Below, piece after piece: positions 52,438 through 61,900 of a stretch of 64,000 nt of DNA. Every line of letters starts with the position of its first letter. The first letter of the stretch is position 1. A model generated the notes under the pieces. It saw only the letters and a program-made list of their open reading frames with translations. It made no database searches and had not been told where the DNA came from. This DNA is from Solea solea (Eukaryota > Chordata > Actinopteri > Pleuronectiformes > Soleidae). The DNA is taken from NCBI RefSeq assembly GCF_958295425.1, contig NC_081134.1, positions 1-64,000 of the forward strand, written 5' to 3'. Made by a program: the position numbers and the translations under genes.

Positions 52438-52926
52438 GCTTGGAGACCTTTAATCTCACCGGGATGGGTGTCTACAGTTAGACTGAAGGATTACCTGGTG
52501 AAAGCCAAAATTCCTAAATTAACTGATCCCAAACCAAAGCCACTGGATAAATTCTTTAAACAACAAGTATGGGTGTCTAATAATAGAACCAAATTAATAT
52601 ACCAAATTGATAATAAGGGAAATATTAATTCCAAAAACTGTGTTTATATAATCATTTGCAAACAATGTGGCCTTAAATATGTCGGTGAGACTGGGAACAC
52701 AATTCGTACCAGATTCTCACGACATAGACATAATATTTTAAGAAAGAAAGACATCCATACTCACCTGGTTAAACACTTTCTGCAGCACGGCTGGGATGCA
52801 GTTCAGGCCTCCGTCCTTGAATCTAACCCAAATTGGAACACGACCCAGAGACGGAGAGCCGAGAGGGTCTGGATATACAAATTAGGCACTTTAGTTCCAC
52901 ATGGTCTTAATGAGGCTTGGTTGTGA
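52438..52926 (+). pseudogene. PLE ORF2 C-terminal fragment: linker plus GIY-YIG endonuclease
   Basis: The frame is open from 52438 to a TGA at 52924-52926, with no ATG in frame at its start and TAA/TAG just upstream, so it is a 5'-truncated remnant. Numbering from the GTG at 52468 (152 residues): VRLKDYLVKAKI (4-15) is the linker typical after PLE reverse transcriptase. VYIIIC (59-64) and KYVGETG (70-76) are the GIY and YIG halves. C64-x2-C67 with His 97, 99 and 103 fits the zinc-binding extension of PLE endonucleases. R80/R82, the RHRH cluster (85-88) and E132 in RRRAERVWIY are candidate catalytic residues. It ends GLNEAWL, as PLE proteins commonly do. The family enzyme nicks target DNA for reverse transcription. 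Without the RT core this copy cannot act alone. Confidence 0.8.
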
Positions 52927-52955
52927 TGCTACATAGGACTGGATGGAGTGTGCAC

Positions 52956-52988
52956 GAATATCATCACTGCTTCGCAGTGATGATATTC
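52956..52988 (+). other. Perfect 15-bp hairpin at the PLE 3' end
   Basis: GAATATCATCACTGC (52956-52970), loop TTC, then its exact complement (52974-52988). It lies 29 bp after the ORF stop and is followed by TTTTCCCCTTCC and telomeric repeats. A terminal stem-loop is a plausible recognition site for the element's reverse transcriptase. That role is inferred from position. Confidence 0.8.
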
Positions 52989-53019
52989 TTTTCCCCTTCC
53001 CCTAACCCCTAACCCTAAC

Positions 53020-53760
53020 TTTAAGCTGTATGTTTTCTGGCTCTAATCGTGACCTAGGATAGCCCTGACCTGGATGATTATGATCATCATTATTATTATT
53101 GGTCCTGGAAATTGGTCTGCGTGACCACTGGCCTCGGCCCTGACCTGATGAGCGTGTGTTTGTGTGAGTGTGGGGTTCTTGGTCTTTGACGGCAAGATTC
53201 CAATTTTTCTAGACCTTACCTGCCCGTGCCTCTCCTTCTTCCTCAGGACCGCCTCCTCTCTCTCACTGACCGCGTTGATATCATGGTGCTCCCTCTGCGT
53301 GTCATATTTTGGACCCAGGGGTCGTTTCCTCTTCCTTGTCTGTATATTTCATACGATGTATCATGGTACTGTAATTTACACAGATGACAATTGTTCATCA
53401 CACAACTTCTATGACATGCATGGTCTTTTGATTTCAAGCACTTATTGTGTTACATGTTTTGACCCATAATGCTGCTCTTTTATCTTGTTGGCACTCAGGC
53501 TTGCCATGGCTGGCATTTTACTTATACCTTCAAATACCTCATGAGCGACGTGACATACAAGGGAGGATCCCAGCTTTGATTCATGTTGGCTCTACAATTA
53601 TGTACATTTCTGATGATACCATGATGCCTTTTTGCACTTCTACGTTTCATTACATTCTGCATTTATTTCTGTGTCCCGTCTTGACTGAGGGTTGAAGTAG
53701 TTTTAATTTACTAGATTTATACATTATCTGTCCATTTACAATTAAATAAATTGATTTGGA
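53020..53760. other. Unassigned sequence between the two PLE copies
   Basis: About 740 bp without a supported gene. 53188-53218 matches the island of segment J with one indel and one substitution. The remainder (frames of 64-101 codons on both strands) matches nothing I recognise. It could be the untranslated or pseudo-LTR part of the second PLE, or old subtelomeric sequence. Confidence 0.5.
53188..53218. repeat. Single-copy relative of the J-segment island
   Basis: GACGGCAAGATTCC through CTAGACCTTA parallels 4790-4819 in J and its five other copies. It links the amplified blocks to the sequence beside the PLE. Confidence 0.8.
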
Positions 53761-54013
53761 TTTGAAAATAATCTTAAAAAACCTTCATTTGGGTCTATAT
53801 CTAGTTAAAATAACATTACATTTTTTACTTCGATCTAAACGCAATGTTTATCGTCAATTTTTACAGCGTAATGAGAGTCCAGCTCTCACGGGCCACGCCC
53901 CCTGACCCTGCACGTGACTTTGTCTTCCGCCTGACCCCGCTTCTCCCTCTTAGCTTCAGACAGCAGCCTAGCCTACACGTTTTTGGAGCGTCTGTACAAT
54001 TTTATTAACAATT

Positions 54014-54050
54014 TCGCCCGAAGAAGGCTAATATTGCCGAAACATAGCGA
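54014..54050 (+). other. Hammerhead-like core in the PLE leader
   Basis: TCGC (54014-54017) pairs with GCGA (54047-54050). Between them lie CCGAAGA (54018-54024), an extra A, the GGC/GCC stem with a seven-base loop (54026-54038), GAAA (54039-54042) and CATA. The layout matches the satellite motif at 776-833, including the UCGC/GCGA helix and the extra A. The canonical U of CUGANGA is C here, which would be expected to impair cleavage. PLEs are known to carry hammerhead motifs. Confidence 0.5.
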
Positions 54051-54158
54051 GTTTTGTGCTTTGTGTAAGCAACAAAGCACTTTTGATTTTATTCCTCTTT
54101 TGGAAGAGTCGTTTTTTCAAAGTTTTCAAGCCTTTAACCTGATGCGACTCCAACAACA

Positions 54159-55352
54159 ATGGCCGACACGGACGAATACGGCTGGACCACGGTGAAACCC
54201 AGAGGACGGCGGATGAACAGGTACGCTGAACCACCGCCTGTCAACTGGAATAAGGACCGTGACCACCGTAACACAGAGCCCGGAGGCCACAGACGCTCTT
54301 ACGCCTCCGTCACGAGAGTACGGTCTCGGCGTGCTTCAGCGGATTATCCGGCCCGCAGACAACAGCTGAGGCCGAACTCCGCGGATTTTCCTGCTCTCCG
54401 CCGAGAGCAGAGACGTTTCTCCGCTGATTATCCGGTTCGCAGGAGACAACAGCGACGTGATCCCACTGATTATCCCGTTCACCGGAGACAACAGCGACGT
54501 GACTCAGCTGACTACCCGCCCCGCCACAGACAGCAGTGGCGTGACTCAGCTGATTTCTCAGCTCACCGCAGACAGCGGCAACGTGAGCCAGCTTATTATC
54601 CTGCTCACCCTAGATGGCAGCAACGTGATCGCCAAAAACAAAAGCAGCAGTATCAACGCCAGAGACGGGATTTTAATAATCAACGCTCTTATCAGAATCC
54701 ACAGAGACCATCTCATAATGATCAGCGCTTCCACCAGAATCTCCGGACACGTAAAAGAGGTGCCACGGGAGACCAGCGGTGGCGCAGGGATTACACTCAA
54801 CAACTCGCGGCCCCGAGCGTGTCATCGAGAGGTGATGGACGCTTTTTTTCAACGAACCGTGACAATCAGACAGCTCCACGCTCCACTGATCCTGATTTCA
54901 CTACCAAGGTACGGATTATACATAGACTCATCAAAGCTATGCATCACCGTGGTAACCTGAATGATGAGGACCAACTTCCGGTCACTATAACACGCATGAC
55001 ATATACCTTGTCCTCACTCATTAAACCAGCAGCTCCCACACCTAAGACTATAGATGCTATTTGGGACAATGCGAAACAGTGGAAAGATTGTATAGTGAGA
55101 ACATTAAAAGAACACTATGAGGAGGTTATTAATAATGAAGTTGACAACTTATTTGCACTTAAAGACCCAGAATGGAAACAGCCTTTTGACATAGCAGCTT
55201 CCTGGGCTCGACGTAATCTGGGCTCACGCCTCCTCCCAGAAACGATCTCTCATGTCAAGGAGGGGCTCATTAAGGAAGCCCACAAGGCAGAGAGGGCCAA
55301 AGCAAGTGCACAGGTTCGCTCTGATCTTGATCTGGCCTCAATTCTAAACTAA
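54159..55352 (+). CDS. PLE ORF1 protein (397 aa), Arg-rich with 14-aa repeats
   Basis: The start ATG sits in ACAACAATGG, a good vertebrate context. Residues 1-60 are polar and basic. Residues 62-159 are seven imperfect 14-aa repeats of the form DYPVxRRQQRRDSA, strongly cationic, which suggests RNA binding. Residues 160-245 are Arg/Gln/Asn-rich and probably disordered. Residues about 246-397 look like a folded helical domain (TTKVRIIHRLIKAMHH, TLSSLIKPAAP, PFDIAASWARRNLGSRL, HVKEGLIKEAHKAERAKA). I do not recognise a named domain. Its place between a PLE-type leader and the 107-bp repeat suggests a nucleic-acid-binding or ribonucleoprotein role for the retroelement. The frame is intact, but downstream ORF2 is absent. 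It could also be ORF1 of another non-LTR element. Confidence 0.65.
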   Translation: MADTDEYGWTTVKPRGRRMNRYAEPPPVNWNKDRDHRNTEPGGHRRSYASVTRVRSRRASADYPARRQQLRPNSADFPALRREQRRFSADYPVRRRQQRRDPTDYPVHRRQQRRDSADYPPRHRQQWRDSADFSAHRRQRQREPAYYPAHPRWQQRDRQKQKQQYQRQRRDFNNQRSYQNPQRPSHNDQRFHQNLRTRKRGATGDQRWRRDYTQQLAAPSVSSRGDGRFFSTNRDNQTAPRSTDPDFTTKVRIIHRLIKAMHHRGNLNDEDQLPVTITRMTYTLSSLIKPAAPTPKTIDAIWDNAKQWKDCIVRTLKEHYEEVINNEVDNLFALKDPEWKQPFDIAASWARRNLGSRLLPETISHVKEGLIKEAHKAERAKASAQVRSDLDLASILN

Positions 55353-55407
55353 CTTTGATCTGGCTCTGACCTTTCAAAACTGCTCATATCTCTTCCTCTC
55401 TCCTGCA
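55353..55407 (+). promoter_or_regulatory. Candidate 3' splice acceptor after ORF1
   Basis: TCTTCCTCTCTCCTGCAG is a strong polypyrimidine tract plus CAG directly before the 107-bp repeat. Some PLEs keep introns, so the repeat could start an exon of ORF2. The left copy lacks this tract, having telomeric sequence there instead. Confidence 0.4.
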
Positions 55408-55514
55408 GGACAGACGCTTGGGGACCGGGCTGGCCCTGCCGGGGATGTCCTGGATGGTGTGTGCACTGACTCCTCTGCCCCTTGTGGACAGTGGAGTCCA
55501 AATAATTGTTTTCT
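55408..55514 (+). repeat. 107-bp direct repeat, right copy
   Basis: Pairs with 52323-52429 (106/107). It is followed by TTACCCTATAAAT, so a telomere-like hexamer again adjoins the break. Confidence 0.9.
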
Positions 55515-55857
55515 TACCCTATAAATACAAAATTAAACTAATTAGCAAAAAAATATAATAAAAGGAAATTTAAAGAGATCATCATTCTTTTGATGTAACA
55601 AGGGTTAGGCCTTCCGATTGATAGGAGATACAGTAGATGATTGATTTGCTGTCACCTGCATTCACTTAGTGTAATAGGGGTCCTCATCTCCATTGAAAAT
55701 TATTCTAGATAAATATAAAATAACTTTTTTACAATCAATAGATCTGTCATATTATTTACTATAGAATGATAACCAACATTGCATATCTTCATGTAATAAT
55801 CTACCATCAATTGTATGATAAATGTGATGAGTCATGTAAAATACTTTGATTAAATGT
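55515..55857. other. AT-rich intergenic sequence
   Basis: No gene, RNA or clear repeat seen. A weak TTACCCTA at the left edge marks the end of PLE similarity. Confidence 0.6.
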
Positions 55858-56000
55858 AAGGCAACTTTATATAGCACATTTTAGCACAAGGTGATTCAAA
55901 GTGCTTTACACAAAATAAAATGAAAATACAACAATTCAACATATAGCATCTGGGACAAAATACAGAAGTAGCACAAATACAGCATGTAAAAATGACAGGC
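55858..56000. repeat. Teleost dispersed repeat fragment
   Basis: GGCAACTTTATATAGCACATTTTAGCACAAGG followed by TTCAAAGTGCTTTACACAAAA closely resembles a very common fish interspersed repeat. The family name is not certain from sequence alone. Confidence 0.45.
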
Positions 56001-57139
56001 TTAAATGAAAATGATATCAATTCGATACAATTGGCCATGCAGGAAATAAATTAAAGCTATCCCATCGATTTGCATAACATTCAGTTGATAAATGTGATGA
56101 ATATTACTTTCTAACATTACTACTAGGGCCGCCAAATGATAAAATATGGAGAATTTCACATAAGTTGCAGTAAAACAATAATGCTATTGCAATTATGTTC
56201 ATATGAATGTTACTTATTAGGGCTGTCTTTTTGTTCTTTGGGGATTTTCCATTTAATTTTAGGGATTTGGTTATATTAATAGGTCCACATAACTGATTAG
56301 TTTAAAACAAAAAAAGAAATCAATTGGTAGTTTATTGTCTACATATATTTTGTCCCTTTGATGGGGGATTTATATAACATGATGATGCTGAAATACTTCA
56401 TTTTCTTTGTCACTTACGCATTCAGCCAGTCAGCAATATTCTGCCACGCCACATCCCTCGCTTTATCGATTGCCGTGGTATTGCCCTTCTTTGGGATTAT
56501 GTGGCTGTAATCCTCATATACCTCCATGACGAGGGTTTGCTCTCTGCACGCTCTTTTCCCACTAAAATGGGCTTTTTATTTTCCCTGTGGGCGTGCACAA
56601 GTTGAGGCTTAACAGGTGAGGCTTGACTAAGCGTCAGGTGGAGCCAGCTGATTTCACTTGATGGAACGACTTGGAGCTAGATTGGGAAGTGGAGCTTTGT
56701 CAAGCGTCAAGCTTACACCTAAGTCTGGCAATTCTTAGATACGTTGATGGAAAACCCCGTTCATCTTTGTTTACAGGTTGACGAGGACAGAGTAACGTTT
56801 TACAAACAGAAAATGAAATGTTGATATATTTATTGAGCACTTGACAAAAACAATATATAGTTAGATATTTGCTGTTTATATACTCTTATGTCTCTCAGGT
56901 GCTACAATATTAATTTTGTCCACCAGATGGAGACAAAGTCAAATGACTGTAAGGGTGTTTAATTGAGTGTCCTTTTTTTGGTTTGATATCAATATTACAA
57001 AAGTAAACATACCAGAATCAATCACATCTTTTAACCCTTAAACACTGAGCGTATTGCTGACCACACGCTGGCACAAGCACACTTTGCGTTACCGTAGTTA
57101 CGCCACAGTTTGTGACAGCTGAGAAGTGGCACGTCAACA
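56001..57139. other. Intergenic sequence, no gene seen
   Basis: AT-rich, with short frames only. Fragments such as ACTAGGGCCGCCAAATGATAA resemble dispersed-repeat ends, but no boundaries can be set. Confidence 0.5.
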
Positions 57140-57400
57140 TGTGGTTATTACAGAACAGAACTGAACCCAGATGCAGGAACGGTGGTAAGTTACAGTCTTT
57201 ATTTGAACACATGTAGCACTTGGTCAGGCAGATAACGAGTGAAACACAGGAGCTGGATCGATGTGGATATGGACTGGAACGGAAGGAAGAGGGCATGGTT
57301 ATATACACAGAGGGGAGGAGGGTTAGGACAAACAGCTGCGACTAACTAGACACACGAAGCAGGTTGGGATAATCAAGGATGGGAAACGCAGACAAGAAAA
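57140..57400. repeat. Possible dispersed repeat fragment
   Basis: ACAGTCTTTATTTGAACAC, followed by ACACAGGAGCTGG and GGTTATATACACAGAGGGGAGG, resembles repeat copies common in fish genomes. I cannot assign a class. Confidence 0.3.
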
Positions 57401-58540
57401 CTTCAAAATAAGAGTGGTACTATCACAATAAAATGACAACAGCAGAGTATGACAATTTCATTTGTCAGCAGAGACGAGAGAGTGTGAAGAACACCTGGAC
57501 ATAGTTTTTGCACAGTGAGAGACAAACACTCACAAAATGTCAGTGTCAATATGTTTCATACTGTTCCAATTTCAAATCTAACATGTTCAGGTAAAACTGC
57601 AGTGTTTTTGTTTTTCTTCATCTTAAATTGTTAAAACAGTATTTTAACAAGCAGTAAATTGTAAATAACTGACAGATATTTAAAGATGTTCTGGACAAAT
57701 GGACAAAGCATTTAGTTACAGGACATTCTCTGGTCCTTTTATGGTGAAATGAAGCAAAGAAAAGTCCAGATGGACATTTTGAAGGGTTCAAAGGGCAAAT
57801 ATTATGCTCCTCTAAAGAATACAAACAACATGAGTTTATCCCTCACATATCATCATATGAAGCTCAGACTCATCATCTCCTTTCACAGGTCAATCCTCTG
57901 CTTTTCCTTCATGTGCTGTTTAAGCCACAGTGAAATCCTCTTTCACTTCATCCTGTAGTTGGAGTTTGTTGAATGATGTCGTCTGATGCTCCGCTGCATG
58001 CGTGTGAGGCAGTCCTGCTCTCCATCGCTGCTCCAGTAAGGAGAAACAATTACAAATATATTGATGTTTAGGGCAGAGTAACTTCAGAGGTCACCAGTCT
58101 GGCTCATTTTGAATGAAAGCATAAATCACTGTTGTCTGTCCCTAACATGGATGCTGCTGAAAATAATACCTCTATATGGACATGACTATAAATGAACTAT
58201 GGGGATCATGTCCCACAGCTGCAACATGAACAACAGCGTTTGACACACTCTTACACACTGTGGGAGCGCGACAACAATGGTGAACAACACCACACAAGCT
58301 GCAGTGCAATCTCCGCCCACTTATACATGCAGAGAAAAAAAAACTACATGTCTACTATAAACTGCTTTCTATTTCCCTTCCTGGTTGGATTTAAACACAC
58401 ATCTGCCAATTTATAAAAGGTACACATTTTCTGTTTATGAACACTGATTGAATGAGCCAATCACATGGCAGTAGGTCACTGCATTTAGTTAATTTTGTTA
58501 AAAAGGTGCCGACAACACCACATAGGTATGAGAGCCTAGG
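57401..58540. other. Intergenic sequence, no gene seen
   Basis: Short frames on both strands and no recognisable protein. 57770-57960 (ATATTATGCTCCTCTAAAG onward) reads like another old repeat copy. Confidence 0.45.
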
Positions 58541-59075
58541 ACCCTTAAAGGTAAACCAACACACAGGTTCTTCATTAAAATCAGGGTCAAAGAACCATGA
58601 CTCCAATCAGTCGTGTACACAACATTTATTCAAATAAAACAAGAGAAGTAATAACAAACTTAACCCACCAAGGATCCCTCGGTGTCCCTGGATAGCCACT
58701 CTCAGACACGGCCGTGACAACAGTCCCCGTCTTCCTGAGAGGTGAACAAGGCCTTCAGCCAGTGCACATACACATGGAGAAAAACAGCTGGGATAAGCAA
58801 TCAGGCCCAATGTCAAATCACAATAATACAATCCTCAGATCTAAAATCCCAATGAACCCAAATCCAGTTACAAGAGGAAGAAGAGGATACTTAGCTGTTA
58901 GAGGGGTGCATCGTGACCACACCCCTCTACGAGCCCACGTCGCTTCCCCTCAACTCTGGCTGGGATGAAGGTCGCCCTCCTCCGTGTTCACGGCCCACAC
59001 TCTGCTCCTACGGCTCCCCGGTCCGGAACTCAGTTGGCCTGATGCGGGCGCACAGCCGCCAGTCCTCCGCCAACA
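58541..59075 (-). mobile_element. Possible LTR-retroelement remnant
   Basis: Read on the minus strand there is a GC-rich part with GGAGGGGTGTGGTCACGATGCACCCCTC, then sequence leading to GAATAAATGTTGTGTACACG (a poly(A) signal context) and a tail toward 58541. This layout is LTR-like, but no matching second LTR, primer-binding site or ORF is present. Confidence 0.3.
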
Positions 59076-59079
59076 CATT

Positions 59080-59244
59080 TTAATTCCCAGAAGAATTTTT
59101 TTTAATTACAACATTGGTCAATGTATAGTAAATCCAGCATTTTACAGCACAGTGCTCAAATTTCAAGCACATTTCAAACCTTGAAAACACTATATTAAAA
59201 AATCAAGCATTTTCCAGACTTTCAAGGCTCTGTACGAACCCTGG
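59080..59244 (-). repeat. Dispersed repeat with CAGGGTTCGTACAG end
   Basis: On the minus strand it starts CCAGGGTTCGTACAGAGCC and runs through repeated CTTGAAA and TCAAGC phrases. This pattern is frequent in fish non-autonomous transposon copies. The right-hand limit on the minus strand is unclear. Confidence 0.4.
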
Positions 59245-60287
59245 AAAAAAGAAAAGAAAAAAGTGTTCAAACTGACCAAAAATAAATAGATTGTTCAAAA
59301 TACAAGGAGTGAAAAAATAAAAAGAAAGAAAACAATTCTAAAGTCAGAGGTGGGTTTCAAACACGCAGCTCCGGTTCCAAAGCACATCATAAAAACAAAA
59401 TTTGACCGACAGCCAGACCTCTGCACAGCCTGGTGTAGAGGATTGTTTGATTCATGTTGAAAAGTCAAATTATCATTTCTGGGATACATGGCTTTCGGCA
59501 ACTGACGTCACTCTCCTTGGAATAGCAAACTCAAATTTAATTGTTTGGATGACTTATTATATTCATTTTATTTTTATTTATCAAAAAATGCAGCTATATT
59601 GTGAAAATGAAAAAGCATTTCTGTTAATCCATTTTAATTTGAATTATGGTACAGATTTGCTTCCATAGTTCCCTCATTGAGCATTTAAACATTAACATCA
59701 GCTAACTGCATGAAGAAACAGCACGTTACTCTCGTTTGGAAAGCATGGGGATATTAGCTAACAAGCTAATCAACAATAGTTGCCTTTTTTTTTTTTCTTT
59801 AACATCATAATTTCACAAACTGACATCACTGAGTGTCAGCTTTACTCGACGAACGAGTTTAACCGCGACTACAGTAACGTTCATGTTTTGAATGTGGTAG
59901 GAGTGAGGAATGAGGTGTGCTCGCAAGCTAATGCTAACGTTTCCACAACTCAGTAACTTAGCAAGTGTCACACAACGCGCTTTTATAAATGTTACAGCAT
60001 ATAAAGCAGTGATAACGTGATAGCGTACCTCCTATGCAAGACTACATCGTCAACAAAGAAATGAAAAGCAGCAAACACACACAGCAGCGCTGTCCTCCGT
60101 GGCTTCTCTGCTAATCCAGTGTTGAGTGCAGCAGGTCCACACTTACGTCCTCTCTGTGCTGTGTGCAACGACAACGACGTCAACTCTCGGGTTCGCGTTC
60201 ACGTACTGTTCACCGCGCAAAATGCACTCATTTGTGTTATAAATGACAAGTTTAAGAAAGTCTTCAAACTTCTACTGTCCTATAAAC
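59245..60287. other. Intergenic sequence with a CpG-containing patch
   Basis: 59245-59850 shows no gene. 60030-60230 has many CpGs, a TATAAA-like stretch near 60000 and, on the minus strand, GGACGTAAGTG (a good 5' splice site) at about 60145-60155. It could be an untranslated first exon of a gene read toward the telomere, but no coding exon supports this. Confidence 0.3.
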
Positions 60288-60429
60288 CAGTGTTTCCTAA
60301 ACCGGGTCCTCAGGGAACTCTGCTCCAACACACCTGATCCAGGTCAACTGCTCGTGATCAGCTGCCCATCTGAATCAGGTGTGATGGAGCAGGGCAGAGT
60401 TCCCCAAGGACCAGGGCTGGGAAACACTG
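60288..60429. mobile_element. hAT-like MITE (142 bp)
   Basis: The ends CAGTGTTTCCTAAACC and its imperfect complement GGCTGGGAAACACTG enclose a near-palindrome with the phrases CACACCTGAT and ATCAGGTGTG. CAGTGTTTCC-type ends are typical of small hAT elements in fish. No clean 8-bp target duplication is visible. Confidence 0.65.
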
Positions 60430-60430
60430 A

Positions 60431-60490
60431 ACTAGTGAACTGATGAACCGGTGAAGTGATGAAGTGATGAACTGATGAACTGATGACATT
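60431..60490. repeat. Short GTGAACTGAT-type minisatellite
   Basis: About six imperfect 10-bp units (GTGAACTGAT, GAAGTGAT) directly after the MITE. Confidence 0.7.
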
Positions 60491-60764
60491 ATCCACTGAG
60501 TTAAAATACAATAACTTTACTACATGTGTGTGTTATTATAAGTTAGCAGTGTTAGTAGTAAAGCTTCACATGACGATGTAAGATAAGATAAGAGGATCCT
60601 GGTTCTTCATCTGTTGTTATTTGTGCACTTTAAGGTTAAATTTATGTTAATATCTTTACATTTTGACTCTGTCATAAACAATTTCACGATCCAGTGACTT
60701 CAAACGTGTCATCAGAAATGTGTGAGAAACGTAAAAGTAGCAAAAACTCACCAGGATCAAACAA

Positions 60765-60779
60765 TTAGGGTTAGGGTTA
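60765..60779. repeat. Short inverted interstitial telomeric repeat
   Basis: TTAGGGTTAGGGTTA, two and a half canonical repeats in the opposite orientation to all telomeric tracts further left. Confidence 0.75.
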
Positions 60780-60821
60780 TTGGAAGTACACAACACTTCT
60801 TATCTTCAGACCAACAAAAAC

Positions 60822-60827
60822 TTTATT
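60822..60827 (-). terminator. Poly(A) signal of the laminin alpha gene
   Basis: AATAAA on the minus strand, 112 bases beyond the stop codon. The 3' UTR between them contains a direct duplication of GTCCTGGACAGGGGCTCAGGTC (about 60842-60900) and a TAGTGGTTCCCAGCC motif like a hAT end. Confidence 0.7.
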
Positions 60828-60938
60828 CTTTTTTGTGTGTGTGTCCTGGACAGGGGCTCAGGTCGGGGGGGCTTGTTTGTCCTGGACAGGGGCTCAGGTC
60901 CGGTGGGCTTCAAGCAAACAAGGCTGGGAACCACTACT

Positions 60939-61090
60939 CTAGACAGGACATGAAAAAGGTGTGACACCCAACAAGAAGTGGGCGGAGCTTGGTTTGAGAG
61001 TGTCACTCAGGTGAGACTTGATGAGCTGAAGGTTCCGCAGACAACCTCTGAACCTGGAGCTGATGGACAGACAGTTCTGTCTCACCCCCA
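60939..61090 (-). CDS. lama1: lama1-like last exon, end of LG5 and stop
   Basis: 152 bp including TAG, after acceptor CTGTTGCAG. Codes [19 protein letters not shown], then TPFSCPV. The two Cys of the LG5 disulfide (FRGC and FSC) are present. Similarity to lama1 ends at the stop, so the C-terminus looks normal. Confidence 0.88.
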
Positions 61091-61866
61091 CTGCAACAGA
61101 GAGAGAGAGAGAGAGAGAGGTCAGAGACAGATCAGAGAGACAGGCAGACAGATTAGAGAGACAGACAGATCAGAGAGACGAGCAGACAGATCAGGGAGAC
61201 AGGCAGAGAGATCAGAGAGACAGACAGACAGATCAGAGAGAGACAGACAGACAATCCCTCAGTGTCTCACCTGGATAACCACCCAGGTAAACAGGGTTGT
61301 TGGTCTCAGCAGAGGTGGATTGTGGGTAAGGGTTGATGGTGGTGTAACTCCGCCCATCTATGGTCAGACTCAGGGTGTGTTTGTTTTTTGTGGCCAGCAG
61401 GTGGTGCCACTGTCCGTCACACAACACCTGAGCGAGTGAACGTACAGACACTCGTCCTGCACCATTGTTGACGTTAAACACCACCTTCAGATAAATCAGA
61501 CATTTAACATGAATAATTCATAATAAACATTTAACTTTAATAATTCATAGCAAACATTTAACTTTAATATTTCATAATAAACATTTAACTTCAACAATTC
61601 ATAATAAACATTTAACTTCAACAATTCATAATAAACATTTAACTTGAATAATTCATAATAAACATTTAACATGAATAATTTATAATAAACATTAAACATG
61701 AATAATTCATAATGAACACTCACCTGTCCATTAACCATCTCCAGGCCAATGGCATCGACCTTTGCACTGCTGACGCCCACAAACACTCCGTCTGATTGGC
61801 TGGTTCTAAACTCCAGCTTCACGGACACATCTGATCCAACTTTGTACCCATCATGCACTGCACACG

Positions 61867-61900
<34 letters not shown>

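Larger units (their letters stand above)
52313..53019 (+). mobile_element. Penelope-like element, 3' fragment embedded in telomeric repeats
   Basis: Left flank TAACCCTAACC, right flank CCCCTAACCCCTAACCCTAAC (52999-53019), both telomeric and in the chromosome-end orientation. The fragment holds the 107-bp repeat (52323-52429), a short telomere-like joint (TAACCTTAG), the end of the reverse-transcriptase ORF with a GIY-YIG domain, and a 3' hairpin directly before the telomeric repeats. The reverse transcriptase core is missing. The 3' end faces the centromere, as expected if an RNA 3' end was copied from a chromosome-end primer. PLEs attached to telomeres are known from rotifers and other eukaryotes, mostly as endonuclease-less forms; this one has the endonuclease. 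Confidence 0.75.
53761..55514 (+). mobile_element. Penelope-like element, 5' part (leader, ORF1, 107-bp repeat)
   Basis: Leader with a hammerhead-like core (54014-54050), ORF1 (54159-55352), then a pyrimidine tract ending CTCCTGCAG and the 107-bp repeat. The element breaks off at 55514, before any reverse transcriptase. Together with the copy at 52313-53019 this gives the partial-tandem arrangement known for PLEs. The left limit is uncertain. The assignment rests on the neighbouring GIY-YIG fragment and the shared 107-bp segment. Confidence 0.6.

Noticed and set aside
53164..53695. Frames of 101 and 82 codons between the PLE copies
   Set aside because: Overlapping frames lie on the opposite strand, there is no recognisable domain, and composition is that of non-coding DNA.
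54457..54960. 167-codon frame overlapping ORF1
   Set aside because: It is a shadow frame created by the 42-bp repeats of ORF1. It has no family match and a weaker start.
59992..60260. Promoter and first exon of a gene read toward the telomere
   Set aside because: CpGs and one good donor are not enough; no coding exon or matching acceptor was found downstream.
61063..61278. Arg/Glu/Asp-rich frames in the laminin introns (also 63551-63874)
   Set aside because: Low-complexity translations of GA and CAGACAGA repeats.
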